28,864 bases of DNA from SVTX01 sp045658225 (GTDB lineage: Bacteria > Bacillota > Clostridia > Oscillospirales > CAG-272): assembly GCA_045658225.1 (NCBI GenBank), contig JAZOUO010000048.1, positions 1-28,864 on the forward strand, given 5' to 3'. The position numbers were made by a program, and so were the translations under genes. The notes beneath the pieces were generated by a model. It searched no databases and was not told the DNA's origin. It saw nothing but the letters and a program-made list of their open reading frames with translations. Positions 1 through 7,983 of the stretch are shown here, in pieces; position 1 is the first letter of the stretch, and the number at the start of each line of letters is the position of its first letter.

Positions 1-13
1 ATTTAGTTATAAA

Positions 14-45
14 AAACAAAAGCCCTCGTCAGAGGGCTTTTGTTT
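14..45 (-). terminator. Rho-independent terminator after the CD1247-like gene
   Basis: A perfect 14-bp inverted repeat with a 4-nt loop encloses a GC core (AGCCCTC/GAGGGCT). On the minus strand the hairpin is followed by a run of T. It lies about 24 bases past the stop codon of the gene that starts at 545. Confidence 0.9.
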
Positions 46-68
46 GTAAACGATTATATAAATCAGAA

Positions 69-545
69 TTATTCCTCAACAACTGCTACGTCGTCGTCCT
101 CAATTATGCAACCGAGAGTTTCGCCGCAAGCGGGGCACATAAGCTCCTCAGCGTTTACGGAATCGTCAAAGCAAACTGTCTCGCCGCAGGAGGGGCAAAC
201 TATCTCGTAGTATTCCTCATCCTCGTAGAGCTCGCAGTCGTCGCAATCCTCGCACTCGTCGCAAAGGTCGCAGCACTCGCAATCGCCGTCGCACTCGTCC
301 CAATCGTCATCCTCGTCATCGAGGTCGAGAAGAACCTCCTCAACATCGCCGAGATCCTCGTCAAGCTCCTCGCAGTAGTCTGCAAGCTCAGCGATATCGT
401 ACTCAACGTCGTCGATCTCCTCTGCCATTTCTGTGCAAAGCTCGATTAAAGCCTTGATGAGTTTTGCTTCTGCGGTGTCCTTCTTATCAAGGTCAAGACC
501 CTCTGCAAGACCCTTTATATAAGCGCATCTTTCTGTAAGTGTCAT
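69..545 (-). CDS. CD1247 N-terminal domain-type protein, acidic and Cys-rich, with C-terminal zinc ribbon
   Basis: This 158-residue protein resembles the Clostridia family annotated as CD1247 N-terminal domain-containing, which is commonly found beside efp; its function is unknown. Residues 1-60 look helical (MTLTERCAYIKGLAEGL). Residues 60-105 are dominated by Asp and Glu and hold eight Cys between 85 and 104, ending in a CxxCxxCxxCxxC run (92, 95, 98, 101, 104). Residues 117-140 form a zinc ribbon: CPSC at 117-120, CPAC at 137-140. The ATG at 545 follows an AGGAAGG ribosome binding site at good spacing. The gene sits downstream of efp with a hairpin (577-607) between them and no separate promoter seen, so it probably depends on read-through. 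The zinc ribbon is clear from the motif; metal binding by the acidic Cys cluster is inference. Confidence 0.85.
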   Translation of the reverse strand: MTLTERCAYIKGLAEGLDLDKKDTAEAKLIKALIELCTEMAEEIDDVEYDIAELADYCEELDEDLGDVEEVLLDLDDEDDDWDECDGDCECCDLCDECEDCDDCELYEDEEYYEIVCPSCGETVCFDDSVNAEELMCPACGETLGCIIEDDDVAVVEE

Positions 546-576
546 TTTTTATACCTTCCTTTTTTTATTTTGAAAA

Positions 577-607
577 CGGGAAATCCACATATAATATGGA
601 TTTCCCG
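577..607 (-). terminator. Hairpin terminator after efp
   Basis: An 11-bp perfect stem (CGGGAAATCCA/TGGATTTCCCG) with a 9-nt loop is followed on the minus strand by TTTTC. It lies between the efp stop and the next gene start. The short T-run suggests incomplete termination, which would let the downstream gene be transcribed. Confidence 0.7.
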
Positions 608-634
608 AGTTTTTCAGCTTTTATTTGCCTAAAA

Positions 635-1192
635 TTAAGCTCTGGAGAGATACTGACCGTCGCGAGTATCAATCTTGAGAACGTCACCAACGTTGATGAA
701 GAGCGGAACCTTGATTACCGCGCCTGTCTCAAGAGTTGCGGGCTTGAGTGTGTTTGTAGCTGTGTTGCCTGCAAAACCGGGGTCTGTCTCTGTGACCTCA
801 AGCTCAACGAATGTGGGAGGCTCAACTCCGAATACGTTGCCCTTGTAGGAGATGATCTTGCACATCATTTCTTCCTTAACGAACTTGAAAGCATCACCGA
901 GCTTGTCTCTGTTAAGGGGAAGCATATCGAATGTCTCCATGTCCATGAAGTAGTAAAGGTCACCGTCAGTATAGGAGTACTGCATGTCCTTTCTTTCGAT
1001 ATATGCGTTTTCATACTTGTCTGTGGGGCTGAATGTCTTTTCAACAACCGCACCTGTGATTACGTTCTTAAGCTTCGTACGAACGAAAGCGGCACCCTTA
1101 CCGGGCTTAACGTGCTGGAACTCGATAACCTGGAATACGTTACCGTCCATTTCAAATGTAATGCCATTCTTAAAATCGCCGGCTACTACCAT
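635..1192 (-). CDS. efp: Elongation factor P
   Basis: The 185-residue product matches EF-P in length and along its whole sequence. EF-P binds between the P and E sites of stalled ribosomes and speeds peptide bonds at proline runs. The tip loop reads KPGKGAAF (residues 29-36), so Lys32 is the residue that is modified in many bacteria. The C-terminal OB fold ends in the usual INVGDVLKIDTRDGQYLSRA block. None of the known modification genes (epmA, epmB, ymfI, earP) is in this window. The ATG at 1192 is preceded by GGAGG about 7 nt upstream, and a consensus SigA promoter lies at 1247-1275. The CD1247-like gene follows downstream. Confidence 0.97.
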   Translation of the reverse strand: MVVAGDFKNGITFEMDGNVFQVIEFQHVKPGKGAAFVRTKLKNVITGAVVEKTFSPTDKYENAYIERKDMQYSYTDGDLYYFMDMETFDMLPLNRDKLGDAFKFVKEEMMCKIISYKGNVFGVEPPTFVELEVTETDPGFAGNTATNTLKPATLETGAVIKVPLFINVGDVLKIDTRDGQYLSRA

Positions 1193-1246
1193 TGTTTTAT
1201 ACCTCCAAAATTAGATACTTGTATTTTGTCATTATATTTACATTTC

Positions 1247-1275
1247 ATTATATCACGACAGAAAAAAATTGTCAA
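1247..1275 (-). promoter_or_regulatory. SigA promoter of efp
   Basis: On the minus strand, TTGACA (1270-1275), a 17-nt spacer and TATAAT (1247-1252) give perfect consensus. It lies about 55 nt upstream of the efp start codon. Confidence 0.9.
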
Positions 1276-1304
1276 TAGGGCAATAGGGATAAACCCTAAT
1301 TTTT

Positions 1305-1853
1305 TTATACCTTATGGACGTCAACAAGTGCGCCGTCAAGTGAAAATATTGAAAACTCGCCACCCTCGTATATTGCAAAGGACTTGGGATTATCGCCCTT
1401 GGGCAGACTTGCAGAGCCGGGATTGAGACAGAGAATGCCGTCTCTCTCGCAAAAACCGAGCAAGTGAGTGTGTCCATACAGAAAGACTGTGCCTGATGGC
1501 AGGGGCGGGAGATTTTCGGGGTTGAATTTATGCCCGTGGGAGAGATACATACATATATTTTTCTCACTGTCGTATATCCAGCCAAAGTCCGAAAGCACGG
1601 GGAATTTCAGTACCATTCCGTCCACCTCTGCCTCGCAGTTTCCCTTGACGCACAAGAGCTTTTCTGAGACTTTATTGAGCATCTCAATGACCTTTTTAGG
1701 AGCGTAGTTTTCGGGCAGGTCATTTCTCGGGCCGTGGTAGAGAATGTCGCCGAGCAGGACTATTTTATCAACGCCGCGAGCTTCTGCCTCGTCGAGAATT
1801 TTTTGACAGCAGACTGCGTCGCCGTGTATGTCGGATGCTATGAGTAGTTTCAT
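1305..1853 (-). CDS. yfcE: YfcE-type metallophosphoesterase
   Basis: The 182-residue protein carries all the calcineurin-like phosphoesterase blocks in order: SDIHG (Asp8, His10), GDILYHG (Asp36), GNCE (Asn72), SHGH (His106, His108) and GHTH (128-130), then NPGS near the C terminus. This is the YfcE/MJ0936 subgroup, which uses two metal ions to cleave phosphodiesters in vitro; the physiological substrate is unknown. No signal peptide is visible, so it should be cytoplasmic. It starts 13 bases after the proA stop codon on the same strand with no terminator between, so the two are probably cotranscribed from the promoter at 3149-3177. The symbol is by family resemblance. Confidence 0.92.
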   Translation of the reverse strand: MKLLIASDIHGDAVCCQKILDEAEARGVDKIVLLGDILYHGPRNDLPENYAPKKVIEMLNKVSEKLLCVKGNCEAEVDGMVLKFPVLSDFGWIYDSEKNICMYLSHGHKFNPENLPPLPSGTVFLYGHTHLLGFCERDGILCLNPGSASLPKGDNPKSFAIYEGGEFSIFSLDGALVDVHKV

Positions 1854-1866
1854 AAATTTACCGCCT

Positions 1867-3120
1867 TTATCTTATCTGTCCGTTGCCGTTTATGAGGTAT
1901 TTCTGCGTAGTGAGAGCCTTAAGGCCCATAGGTCCGCGCGCGTGGAGCTTTTGGGTGGAGATGCCTATCTCTGCGCCAAAGCCAAACTCGCCGCCGTCGG
2001 TAAAGCGGGTGGACGCGTTTACGTACACTGCCGCTGCATCAACAAGCTGACGGAACTTGTTGGCATTTGACTGCGAATTTGTAATTATTGCCTCGCTGTG
2101 ACCTGTGTTGTATTTGTTGATGTGGTCTATCGCCTCGTCAACGGAATCTACAATCTTAATTGCGAGGATAAGGTCGTCGTATTCGGTCTCAAAATCTGTC
2201 TCGGTGGCTACTGATGCAGACGGCAAAATTTTGCGCGTGCGCTCGCAAGCGCGTATCTCAAGTGACTTGTCTGCGACGGCTTTTGCAAATTCGGGAAGAA
2301 ATTTTTGAGCCACAGACGAGTGCACGAGCATAGTCTCAATCGCGTTGCAGACTGCGGGGCGGCTGCATTTTGCGTTTATCGCCACGTTCACAGCCATATC
2401 TATGTCCGCGCTTTCGTCCACGTACAAATGACAGTTGCCTGCGCCCGTCTCAATAACGGGAACCTTGGCGTTGTCCACGACAGAACGGATAAGTCTTGCG
2501 CTTCCGCGAGGGATGAGGACGTCCACAAGACCTCTCATTGACATAAGCGCATTTGCCGACTCGTGACCTTCTCCCGACTCCACAAAGCCCAGCACGTCAG
2601 AGGGTACGCCGCAGACCTCAATCGCCGTTTTCATAAGCCTTATAAGCTCAATATTGGTATTCAACGCCTCGCGGCCTCCTCGAAGGACTACCGCGTTTCC
2701 TGTTTTCAGACATAATGCCGCCGCGTCAACCGTGACGTTGGGGCGCGCCTCGTATATTATTGCGACCACGCCGAGAGGGACTCGCTCACAGCATATCTCA
2801 AGTCCGCCCGAGGTTGTGAATACCTCGCCCGAGCCAACGGGGTCGGGCAGGGATATGAGCGTGTCAAGAGAGCTACAAATTCCCGAAATTCTTTGTTCGT
2901 TCAAGAGAAGTCTGTCGAGCATAGGTGTAGGTGTGCCGTTTGCCTGTGCTGTGGCTATATCCTTTTGGTTTTCGGATATAATACTCCCGCGATTATCCCA
3001 AAGCATAGTCTTTATGGTCGCAAGTATGTTGTTTTTTTCTTTTGTGTTAAGTGCTGCAAGGCAGGCAGACGCCGCCTTTGCGTTAGCGCATATGTTTTTT
3101 ACGTTATCGTGAGTTGTCAT
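1867..3120 (-). CDS. proA: Glutamate-5-semialdehyde dehydrogenase (gamma-glutamyl phosphate reductase)
   Basis: At 417 residues this is a full-length ProA, the second step of proline synthesis: NADPH-dependent reduction of gamma-glutamyl phosphate to glutamate 5-semialdehyde. The catalytic Cys258 lies in SRPAVCNAIETMLVH. Other family blocks are VPLGVVAIIYEARPNVT (114-130), the cofactor-loop region PRGSARL (204-210) and GEFGFGAEIGISTQKLHARGP near the C terminus. The ATG at 3120 has a strong GGAGGTG site just upstream. The usual partner proB is not in the window; the downstream neighbour is the phosphoesterase. The C-terminal tail YLINGNGQIR is typical of the family. Confidence 0.97.
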   Translation of the reverse strand: MTTHDNVKNICANAKAASACLAALNTKEKNNILATIKTMLWDNRGSIISENQKDIATAQANGTPTPMLDRLLLNEQRISGICSSLDTLISLPDPVGSGEVFTTSGGLEICCERVPLGVVAIIYEARPNVTVDAAALCLKTGNAVVLRGGREALNTNIELIRLMKTAIEVCGVPSDVLGFVESGEGHESANALMSMRGLVDVLIPRGSARLIRSVVDNAKVPVIETGAGNCHLYVDESADIDMAVNVAINAKCSRPAVCNAIETMLVHSSVAQKFLPEFAKAVADKSLEIRACERTRKILPSASVATETDFETEYDDLILAIKIVDSVDEAIDHINKYNTGHSEAIITNSQSNANKFRQLVDAAAVYVNASTRFTDGGEFGFGAEIGISTQKLHARGPMGLKALTTQKYLINGNGQIR

Positions 3121-3148
3121 ATATGCACCTCCGAGTTATTATGGGTAT

Positions 3149-3177
3149 ATTATAGCACAAAAGATTGCGTATTTCAA
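3149..3177 (-). promoter_or_regulatory. SigA promoter of proA
   Basis: On the minus strand TTGAAA (3172-3177), a 17-nt spacer and TATAAT (3149-3154) precede proA by about 30 nt. Confidence 0.85.
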
Positions 3178-3257
3178 CAAGCTAAAGCGAATTTTTATTT
3201 TGCAGGCAAAGTTTTTTGTTCTTTGGAAAGTTTTCAAAAAGTTAATATGTCCTCCCC

Positions 3258-3286
3258 TTGAAAAAACAGTGTAAAAATGCTAAAAT
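3258..3286 (+). promoter_or_regulatory. SigA promoter of the O-acetylation cassette
   Basis: TTGAAA (3258-3263), a 17-nt spacer and TAAAAT (3281-3286) lie about 50 nt upstream of the MBOAT start. It is divergent from the proA promoter. Confidence 0.75.
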
Positions 3287-3335
3287 AAAATATAGGCGAT
3301 AAGCTTGAATTTTTTAGACGGTCAGGGATAGCATA

Positions 3336-4757
3336 ATGGTATTTTCAAGTATGTTTTTTGTTCTTGTCTTCCTCGTTTTGTGCTATGGAATTTATCTCAC
3401 AGCAAGAACCATGAAGCAGAAAAATATAGTGCTTTTAGTGGCATCTCTTATATTTTACGCATGGGGCGGCCCCGTCCTGTGCCTTTTGCTCTGCCTTGAA
3501 ACATTTATTTGCTATATTGGCGCGAGAATAATTGACGTCACCAAGGACAAAAAGCAGCGTCTGGCGCATGCCTGGGTGACGGTGCTTGTATGTCTCGGGC
3601 TTCTGATATTCTTTAAGTACACGGGATTTTTCGCAAGTAATTTTATAACTTTGTTCAACATTGAAGCGACAGCTCCCTCAATAATTCTTCCTATTGGAAT
3701 ATCTTTTTACACGTTCCAGCTCATATCTTACGTTATAGACGTATATCGCAGAGAAACTAAGTCGCAGAAAAAGTATTGGATGCTTCTGCTTTATGCATCT
3801 CTTTTCCATCAGTGTATAGCAGGCCCTATCGTGCGATATTCGGACGTAAATGCGGAGCTTGAAAACAGACAGATGACGCTTGAGGGCATAAGTCAGGGCT
3901 TTACGAGATTTGCCGTAGGACTTGCAAAAAAGGCAGTGCTTGCAAACGGTTGCGCGGCTATTGCCGACACGCTGATCAAGCTTGACAGTATTGAGACGCA
4001 GTCCTCGCTCGGCATAATTCTCGGCGTTTTTGCCTATGCACTTCAGCTTTACCTCGACTTTTCGGCATACTCGGATATGGCGATAGGTATGGGTCTTATG
4101 GTTGGCTTGCACTACAAGGAGAACTTTAATTACCCTTACGTAGCACACTCGGTGACGGACTTTTGGCGACGTTGGCATATATCCCTCTCCTCGTTTTTCA
4201 GAGATTACGTTTACATACCGCTTGGCGGCAATAGAGTTTCGGTTCCGAGACATATACTCAACCTCTTTATCGTCTGGGCATTGACGGGATTCTGGCACGG
4301 CGCGTCGTGGAATTTTGTGCTTTGGGGAATTTTCTATTTTGTGTTCTTGGCACTGGAAAAGTTCGTGTTGAAGCTCAAAAAAGAGCCTACGGTTATCACG
4401 AGAATACCAAGAACGCTTTATACTCTTGTTGTGGTATTCTTTGGCACGATGCTCTTCAAATTTACAAGTCTCTCGGACTTTGGCAGAGCATTTATAGGAA
4501 TTTTCTGCGGAAACGGAAATACCTTTACAAATATGCAGGTCAAGAGTGAATTTGTGGGCAATATATTCTTCCTTATAGTCTGCGTGCTTGCTTGCACACC
4601 TATTGTGCCTTTTATGTCAAAAATTCTTGACAGAAATCAGCACACAAAGAACGTAAAGCTTGCAATCTCGGCTGTTGCCCCCGCCGCGCTTATAATTCTG
4701 TCACTTTTGGCTCTCGCGGGAGACAGCTACAACCCATTTATTTACTTCCAATTTTAA
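3336..4757 (+). CDS. MBOAT-family O-acyltransferase (AlgI/DltB-like)
   Basis: This 473-residue polytopic membrane protein matches the AlgI/PatA type of membrane-bound O-acyltransferase, which moves acyl groups across or at the membrane to extracellular polysaccharides. Features are ILPIGISFYTFQLISYVIDVYR (near 117-138), the block DFWRRWHISLSSFFRDYVYIP (about 275-295, His281) and GFWHGASWNF with the family catalytic His321. The ATG at 3336 has a modest AGGGA upstream; another Met follows five residues later. A DHHW protein starts 12 bases after the stop, which is the usual partner arrangement for exopolysaccharide O-acetylation. The polysaccharide substrate cannot be told; no glycosyltransferases are adjacent. 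Confidence 0.93.
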   Translation: MVFSSMFFVLVFLVLCYGIYLTARTMKQKNIVLLVASLIFYAWGGPVLCLLLCLETFICYIGARIIDVTKDKKQRLAHAWVTVLVCLGLLIFFKYTGFFASNFITLFNIEATAPSIILPIGISFYTFQLISYVIDVYRRETKSQKKYWMLLLYASLFHQCIAGPIVRYSDVNAELENRQMTLEGISQGFTRFAVGLAKKAVLANGCAAIADTLIKLDSIETQSSLGIILGVFAYALQLYLDFSAYSDMAIGMGLMVGLHYKENFNYPYVAHSVTDFWRRWHISLSSFFRDYVYIPLGGNRVSVPRHILNLFIVWALTGFWHGASWNFVLWGIFYFVFLALEKFVLKLKKEPTVITRIPRTLYTLVVVFFGTMLFKFTSLSDFGRAFIGIFCGNGNTFTNMQVKSEFVGNIFFLIVCVLACTPIVPFMSKILDRNQHTKNVKLAISAVAPAALIILSLLALAGDSYNPFIYFQF

Positions 4758-4769
4758 CGGGTATTAATA

Positions 4770-6035
4770 ATGAACGAAATATTCAGCAAAGAGAACACGC
4801 ATGGCTTTGAGAACAAAGCCCACGTTGTAAAAATAATATCCTCGGTGGCGGTTATTTGTATTTTCGCCGTGGTCGGTCTGTGCTTCTTTTTCAGACCGTC
4901 TTACTCGGAAAACGAAAAGAGAAACCTCACCGAGTTCCCGAAATTTACCCTTGAGGCACTTGTCTCGGGCGAATATTTTTCGCAGATAAGCCTTTGGTAT
5001 TCGGACACATATCCTCTCCGTGAGTCTATGATAAACGCAAATTCGGGTATTCAGTCAATGTACGGAGACCGAGAGGACCAGCTCATAATTCCCACGGGCG
5101 GCAACAATGCCACGATTGAGAACGGCGGCGCTGTTGAAAACTTTGGCGGCATTTGGATACAGAATGATACAAAGACCGCGTACGAGATTTTCTATAACAG
5201 AAAATCCGTAAACGACAGATATATCGCCACGATAAATGACGCTGCGGACAAGCTCGGCAAAGACGTGAACGTCTATAATATGGTCGTGCCGCTTCATTAT
5301 ACCTATAAACTGACTGACGAGCAGATAGCCCAGGTGGGTGCGTCAGACTGCGTTGACGTTATGAACTATATATACAGCGGACTTGACAAAAACGTCACGG
5401 CGGTGGATATACATCCACAGCTACTTGCACACAGAGACGAATACATATATTTCAGAACAGACCACCATTGGACTGCTCGTGGCGCGTATTATGCGTACGT
5501 TGCCTTCTGTGAGGAAAAGGGAATTACACCTACACCGCTTGAGGATTATACAAAGCTTGAATTTGAGGACTTCCTTGGCACGTTCTATTCGCAGTCGGGA
5601 CAGAACAAGACGCTCAAAAACAATCCCGATTACATCGAGGCGTTTGTGCCGAGAGGAACGAACTTGTTGACAGCGATAGATAAGGATGGCAACGAGAAGG
5701 AATACGCCATAGTCTACAAGGGCACCGACAAACACAGCTCTGCCAATAAATATCTGTGCTTTATCGGCGGAGATAACCCCGTGTCAGAAATACATAACGA
5801 GAACATAAAAGACGGCTCGTCCATAGTCGTCATAAAGGAGTCCTACGGCAATGCATTCGTGCCGTTCCTCGTGGACTCGTATGAGTACGTTTACGTTATC
5901 GACTACAGATATTTTGACGGAAATCTTATTGATTTCGTTGAGGACAACGGCATAAAAGACGTGCTTTTCCTCAACTATATCTCCACAACCTCGACTGAAT
6001 CAAAGATTGGTCAGATAGAGGACATTCTGGAATGA
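4770..6035 (+). CDS. DHHW-family protein, AlgJ/AlgX-like putative O-acetyltransferase
   Basis: The 421-residue protein has a short cytoplasmic N terminus, one hydrophobic segment at about 20-41, then an extracytoplasmic domain. It carries the signature DHHW at 231-234 (FRTDHHWTARGAYY) and a Ser block KESYGNAF (Ser358 in 356-363), the SGNH-like catalytic elements of AlgJ/AlgX proteins that complete acetyl transfer to secreted polysaccharide. The partner acyltransferase lies 12 bases upstream on the same transcript, and a strong hairpin at 6053-6086 ends the unit. The ribosome binding site is weak, so translation may be coupled to the upstream gene. Function is inferred from family and pairing. 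Confidence 0.9.
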   Translation: MNEIFSKENTHGFENKAHVVKIISSVAVICIFAVVGLCFFFRPSYSENEKRNLTEFPKFTLEALVSGEYFSQISLWYSDTYPLRESMINANSGIQSMYGDREDQLIIPTGGNNATIENGGAVENFGGIWIQNDTKTAYEIFYNRKSVNDRYIATINDAADKLGKDVNVYNMVVPLHYTYKLTDEQIAQVGASDCVDVMNYIYSGLDKNVTAVDIHPQLLAHRDEYIYFRTDHHWTARGAYYAYVAFCEEKGITPTPLEDYTKLEFEDFLGTFYSQSGQNKTLKNNPDYIEAFVPRGTNLLTAIDKDGNEKEYAIVYKGTDKHSSANKYLCFIGGDNPVSEIHNENIKDGSSIVVIKESYGNAFVPFLVDSYEYVYVIDYRYFDGNLIDFVEDNGIKDVLFLNYISTTSTESKIGQIEDILE

Positions 6036-6052
6036 GAAATCATTACAAACAG

Positions 6053-6086
6053 AAACATCCCCCATTTTTTAAAAAGGGGGATGTTT
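6053..6086. terminator. Bidirectional terminator between the O-acetylation cassette and folTC
   Basis: An 11-bp stem (AAACATCCCCC/GGGGGATGTTT) has an A/T-rich loop and T-runs usable on both strands. It sits between the converging stop codons at 6035 and 6100. Confidence 0.9.
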
Positions 6087-6099
6087 TTTATATTGATTA

Positions 6100-7920
6100 T
6101 CAGTTTTTGAGAGCCCTATAGACCTCGCAGTACATATAAAGCGAGCCAAGGCAAATGATAGGGGTATTTGTGTCGGTTGCCACTTGCTTTGCAAGGGTTA
6201 TCGCCTCGGCGACACTCTCGCAGGGAGTAGCGGGAATTCCAAACCCCTCAAACACGTCTGCAAAGTCACTCGCGGACAGCGCGCGCGGGTTGTCGGGGGT
6301 GACACAGAAGGCGCAGGATGCCACCTCGCTCATTTTGTCTGCCATATATTTGTAGTCCTTGTCTGCCATAACACCTGTGACAAAAATCACCTTTTGCTCG
6401 GGAAAATAAAGCTTGACACTCTCTACCGCCGCGTCAATTCCTTCGGGGTTGTGGCCACCGTCGGAGATTATTGTGGGATTATCGCAGAGCTTTTCAAATC
6501 TTGCGTGCCACTCGACTGTTGCAAGACCGTCATATATAGCCTCGTTTGAAATATCGAGACCTGTGTTTTTGAGTATGGATATTGCGATTAAGACGTTGCA
6601 GGCATTGTGCGGTTGATATGAGCCGAGCAGGGGGATTTTGACGTCCTTATACTCGCCAAAATCAAAGATTGAGCCGTCAAGATTTGTGTTTTTGAGGATA
6701 AAGGAGCGTCTGTCCACCTCAAAATAATCCGAGTCGCACTCATCTGCCTTTTGCTTTATGACAGCCGCCGCTTCGGCGTTATCCGAGCAGAACAGAACAG
6801 GGCAGTTTTCCTTTATAATACCTGCCTTTTCTCTTGCTATCTCGGGGATAGTGTTGCCGAGAAATGCCGTGTGGTCAAAGGAAATTCCCGTGATGACAGA
6901 TAAAATCGGATTTTTTATAATATTGGTTGAGTCAAGTCTGCCGCCCATTCCGCACTCAAGCACGACTATATCGCATTTTTCTCTTGCAAAATACTCAAGA
7001 GCAATAGCGGTTATAAGCTCAAATTCGGTGGGGGAGTCTGTCATAGACTCGGCAAAGGGCTTGACGTATTCGGTAATTTTTGCAAGCTCTGTGTCGGGAA
7101 TGTCCTCGCCGTTTATTTTCATTCGCTCGTTGAAGCGAAGCACGAAGGGAGACGTGTAAAGACCGACCTTGTAGCCCGCGTGTTTGAGGACATTTGCCGT
7201 CATAGAACAAAACGAGCCTTTGCCGTTAGTTCCCGCAACGTGAATGAACTTGAGCTTATCCTGCGGGTTTCCCATTTTCTCAAGCAGCTCTGTCGTGCGC
7301 TCAAGTCCGGGGCGAGAGCCCTTCCACGAGACAGAATGTATATATTCAAGAGCCTGATTATACGTCATTTGAGTTTTCCTTCCTCTCGGGAGCAGATTTT
7401 CCACCTGCTTGACAAACGCAGAGCTATTGCAGAGCAGACAAACTACCACGCACTCTGCCGTACCCACGGCGGTATATGTCAAAAGCCGCCACAATCCTGT
7501 CTCGACAAGCGGCAGGGAATAAAACACGGAAAGTCCGATTGTTTTTATTATCACCGAGCCGAGCAGATGCGAAAGCGACACCGACAAAATTACGCAGGGA
7601 ATGTTTTTTTTCTTGAATATAAGCGGAACAAGACCGCTTATAAGACCTATACAAGCCGCACCTGCCGTGATTATCGGGTTTATGGTGTATCCAACCATGA
7701 CGCAACCCAAAAGGTCAGCCACAGCACCCACTGCCGCGCCCGCGACAGGACCGAAGAAAACACCCGAGATTATCACTGGCAGATTTTCAAAGCTTATGCG
7801 GATTGAGGGGGTGAGATTAAATGCAAGGAATTTTCCAAGTACGATACTCATAGCCGCAAGAATTGCCGCGCAAGCCATAATTTTAAGACTGCCGAAAAGA
7901 AGCTTGTTTGACTTTTTCAT
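6100..7920 (-). CDS. folC: Fused FolT-type ECF substrate-binding component and FolC (folylpolyglutamate/dihydrofolate synthase)
   Basis: A continuous 606-residue frame joins two proteins. Residues 1-184 form a hydrophobic FolT-family S component (FENLPVIISGVFFGPVAGA, then VADLLG) that captures folate for an ECF transporter. From Met185 comes a complete FolC of 422 residues: ATP loop AGTNGKGS (229-236), GMGGRLDSTN (324-333), DHTAFLG (349-355), and HNACN and GGHNPEG further on. FolC adds glutamate to folates and can make dihydrofolate. The frame is open up to 8049, but the ATG at 7920 has an AGGAGG site and the region upstream is a THF riboswitch, so 7920 is the start. Met185 has its own AGGAAGG, so FolC may also be made alone from 7368. 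The ECF energy module (EcfA/A'/T) is not nearby. Confidence 0.92.
   Translation of the reverse strand: MKKSNKLLFGSLKIMACAAILAAMSIVLGKFLAFNLTPSIRISFENLPVIISGVFFGPVAGAAVGAVADLLGCVMVGYTINPIITAGAACIGLISGLVPLIFKKKNIPCVILSVSLSHLLGSVIIKTIGLSVFYSLPLVETGLWRLLTYTAVGTAECVVVCLLCNSSAFVKQVENLLPRGRKTQMTYNQALEYIHSVSWKGSRPGLERTTELLEKMGNPQDKLKFIHVAGTNGKGSFCSMTANVLKHAGYKVGLYTSPFVLRFNERMKINGEDIPDTELAKITEYVKPFAESMTDSPTEFELITAIALEYFAREKCDIVVLECGMGGRLDSTNIIKNPILSVITGISFDHTAFLGNTIPEIAREKAGIIKENCPVLFCSDNAEAAAVIKQKADECDSDYFEVDRRSFILKNTNLDGSIFDFGEYKDVKIPLLGSYQPHNACNVLIAISILKNTGLDISNEAIYDGLATVEWHARFEKLCDNPTIISDGGHNPEGIDAAVESVKLYFPEQKVIFVTGVMADKDYKYMADKMSEVASCAFCVTPDNPRALSASDFADVFEGFGIPATPCESVAEAITLAKQVATDTNTPIICLGSLYMYCEVYRALKN
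7366..7390 (-). promoter_or_regulatory. Internal ribosome binding site and start codon for a separate FolC
   Basis: On the minus strand GAGAGGAAGG is followed about 9 nt later by ATG at 7368, which begins the canonical FolC N terminus MTYNQALEYIHSVSWKG. There is no stop codon between the S-component frame and this ATG. The spacing and sequence fit a working initiation site inside the fusion. Confidence 0.65.
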
Positions 7921-7983
7921 AAAAAAATACCTCCTCTCGCCATAGGGCAGAAAGAAGGTAAACTGTGCCTTTTTTGAGCCGTA

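Noticed and set aside
1284..1298. Terminator hairpin after the phosphoesterase gene (TAGGG/CCCTA)
   Set aside because: The stem is only five pairs and has no directly following T-run, so it is not convincing.
539..1426. Plus-strand open frame of 295 codons opposite efp
   Set aside because: It is antisense to a clear efp gene, has no ribosome site and no recognisable product.
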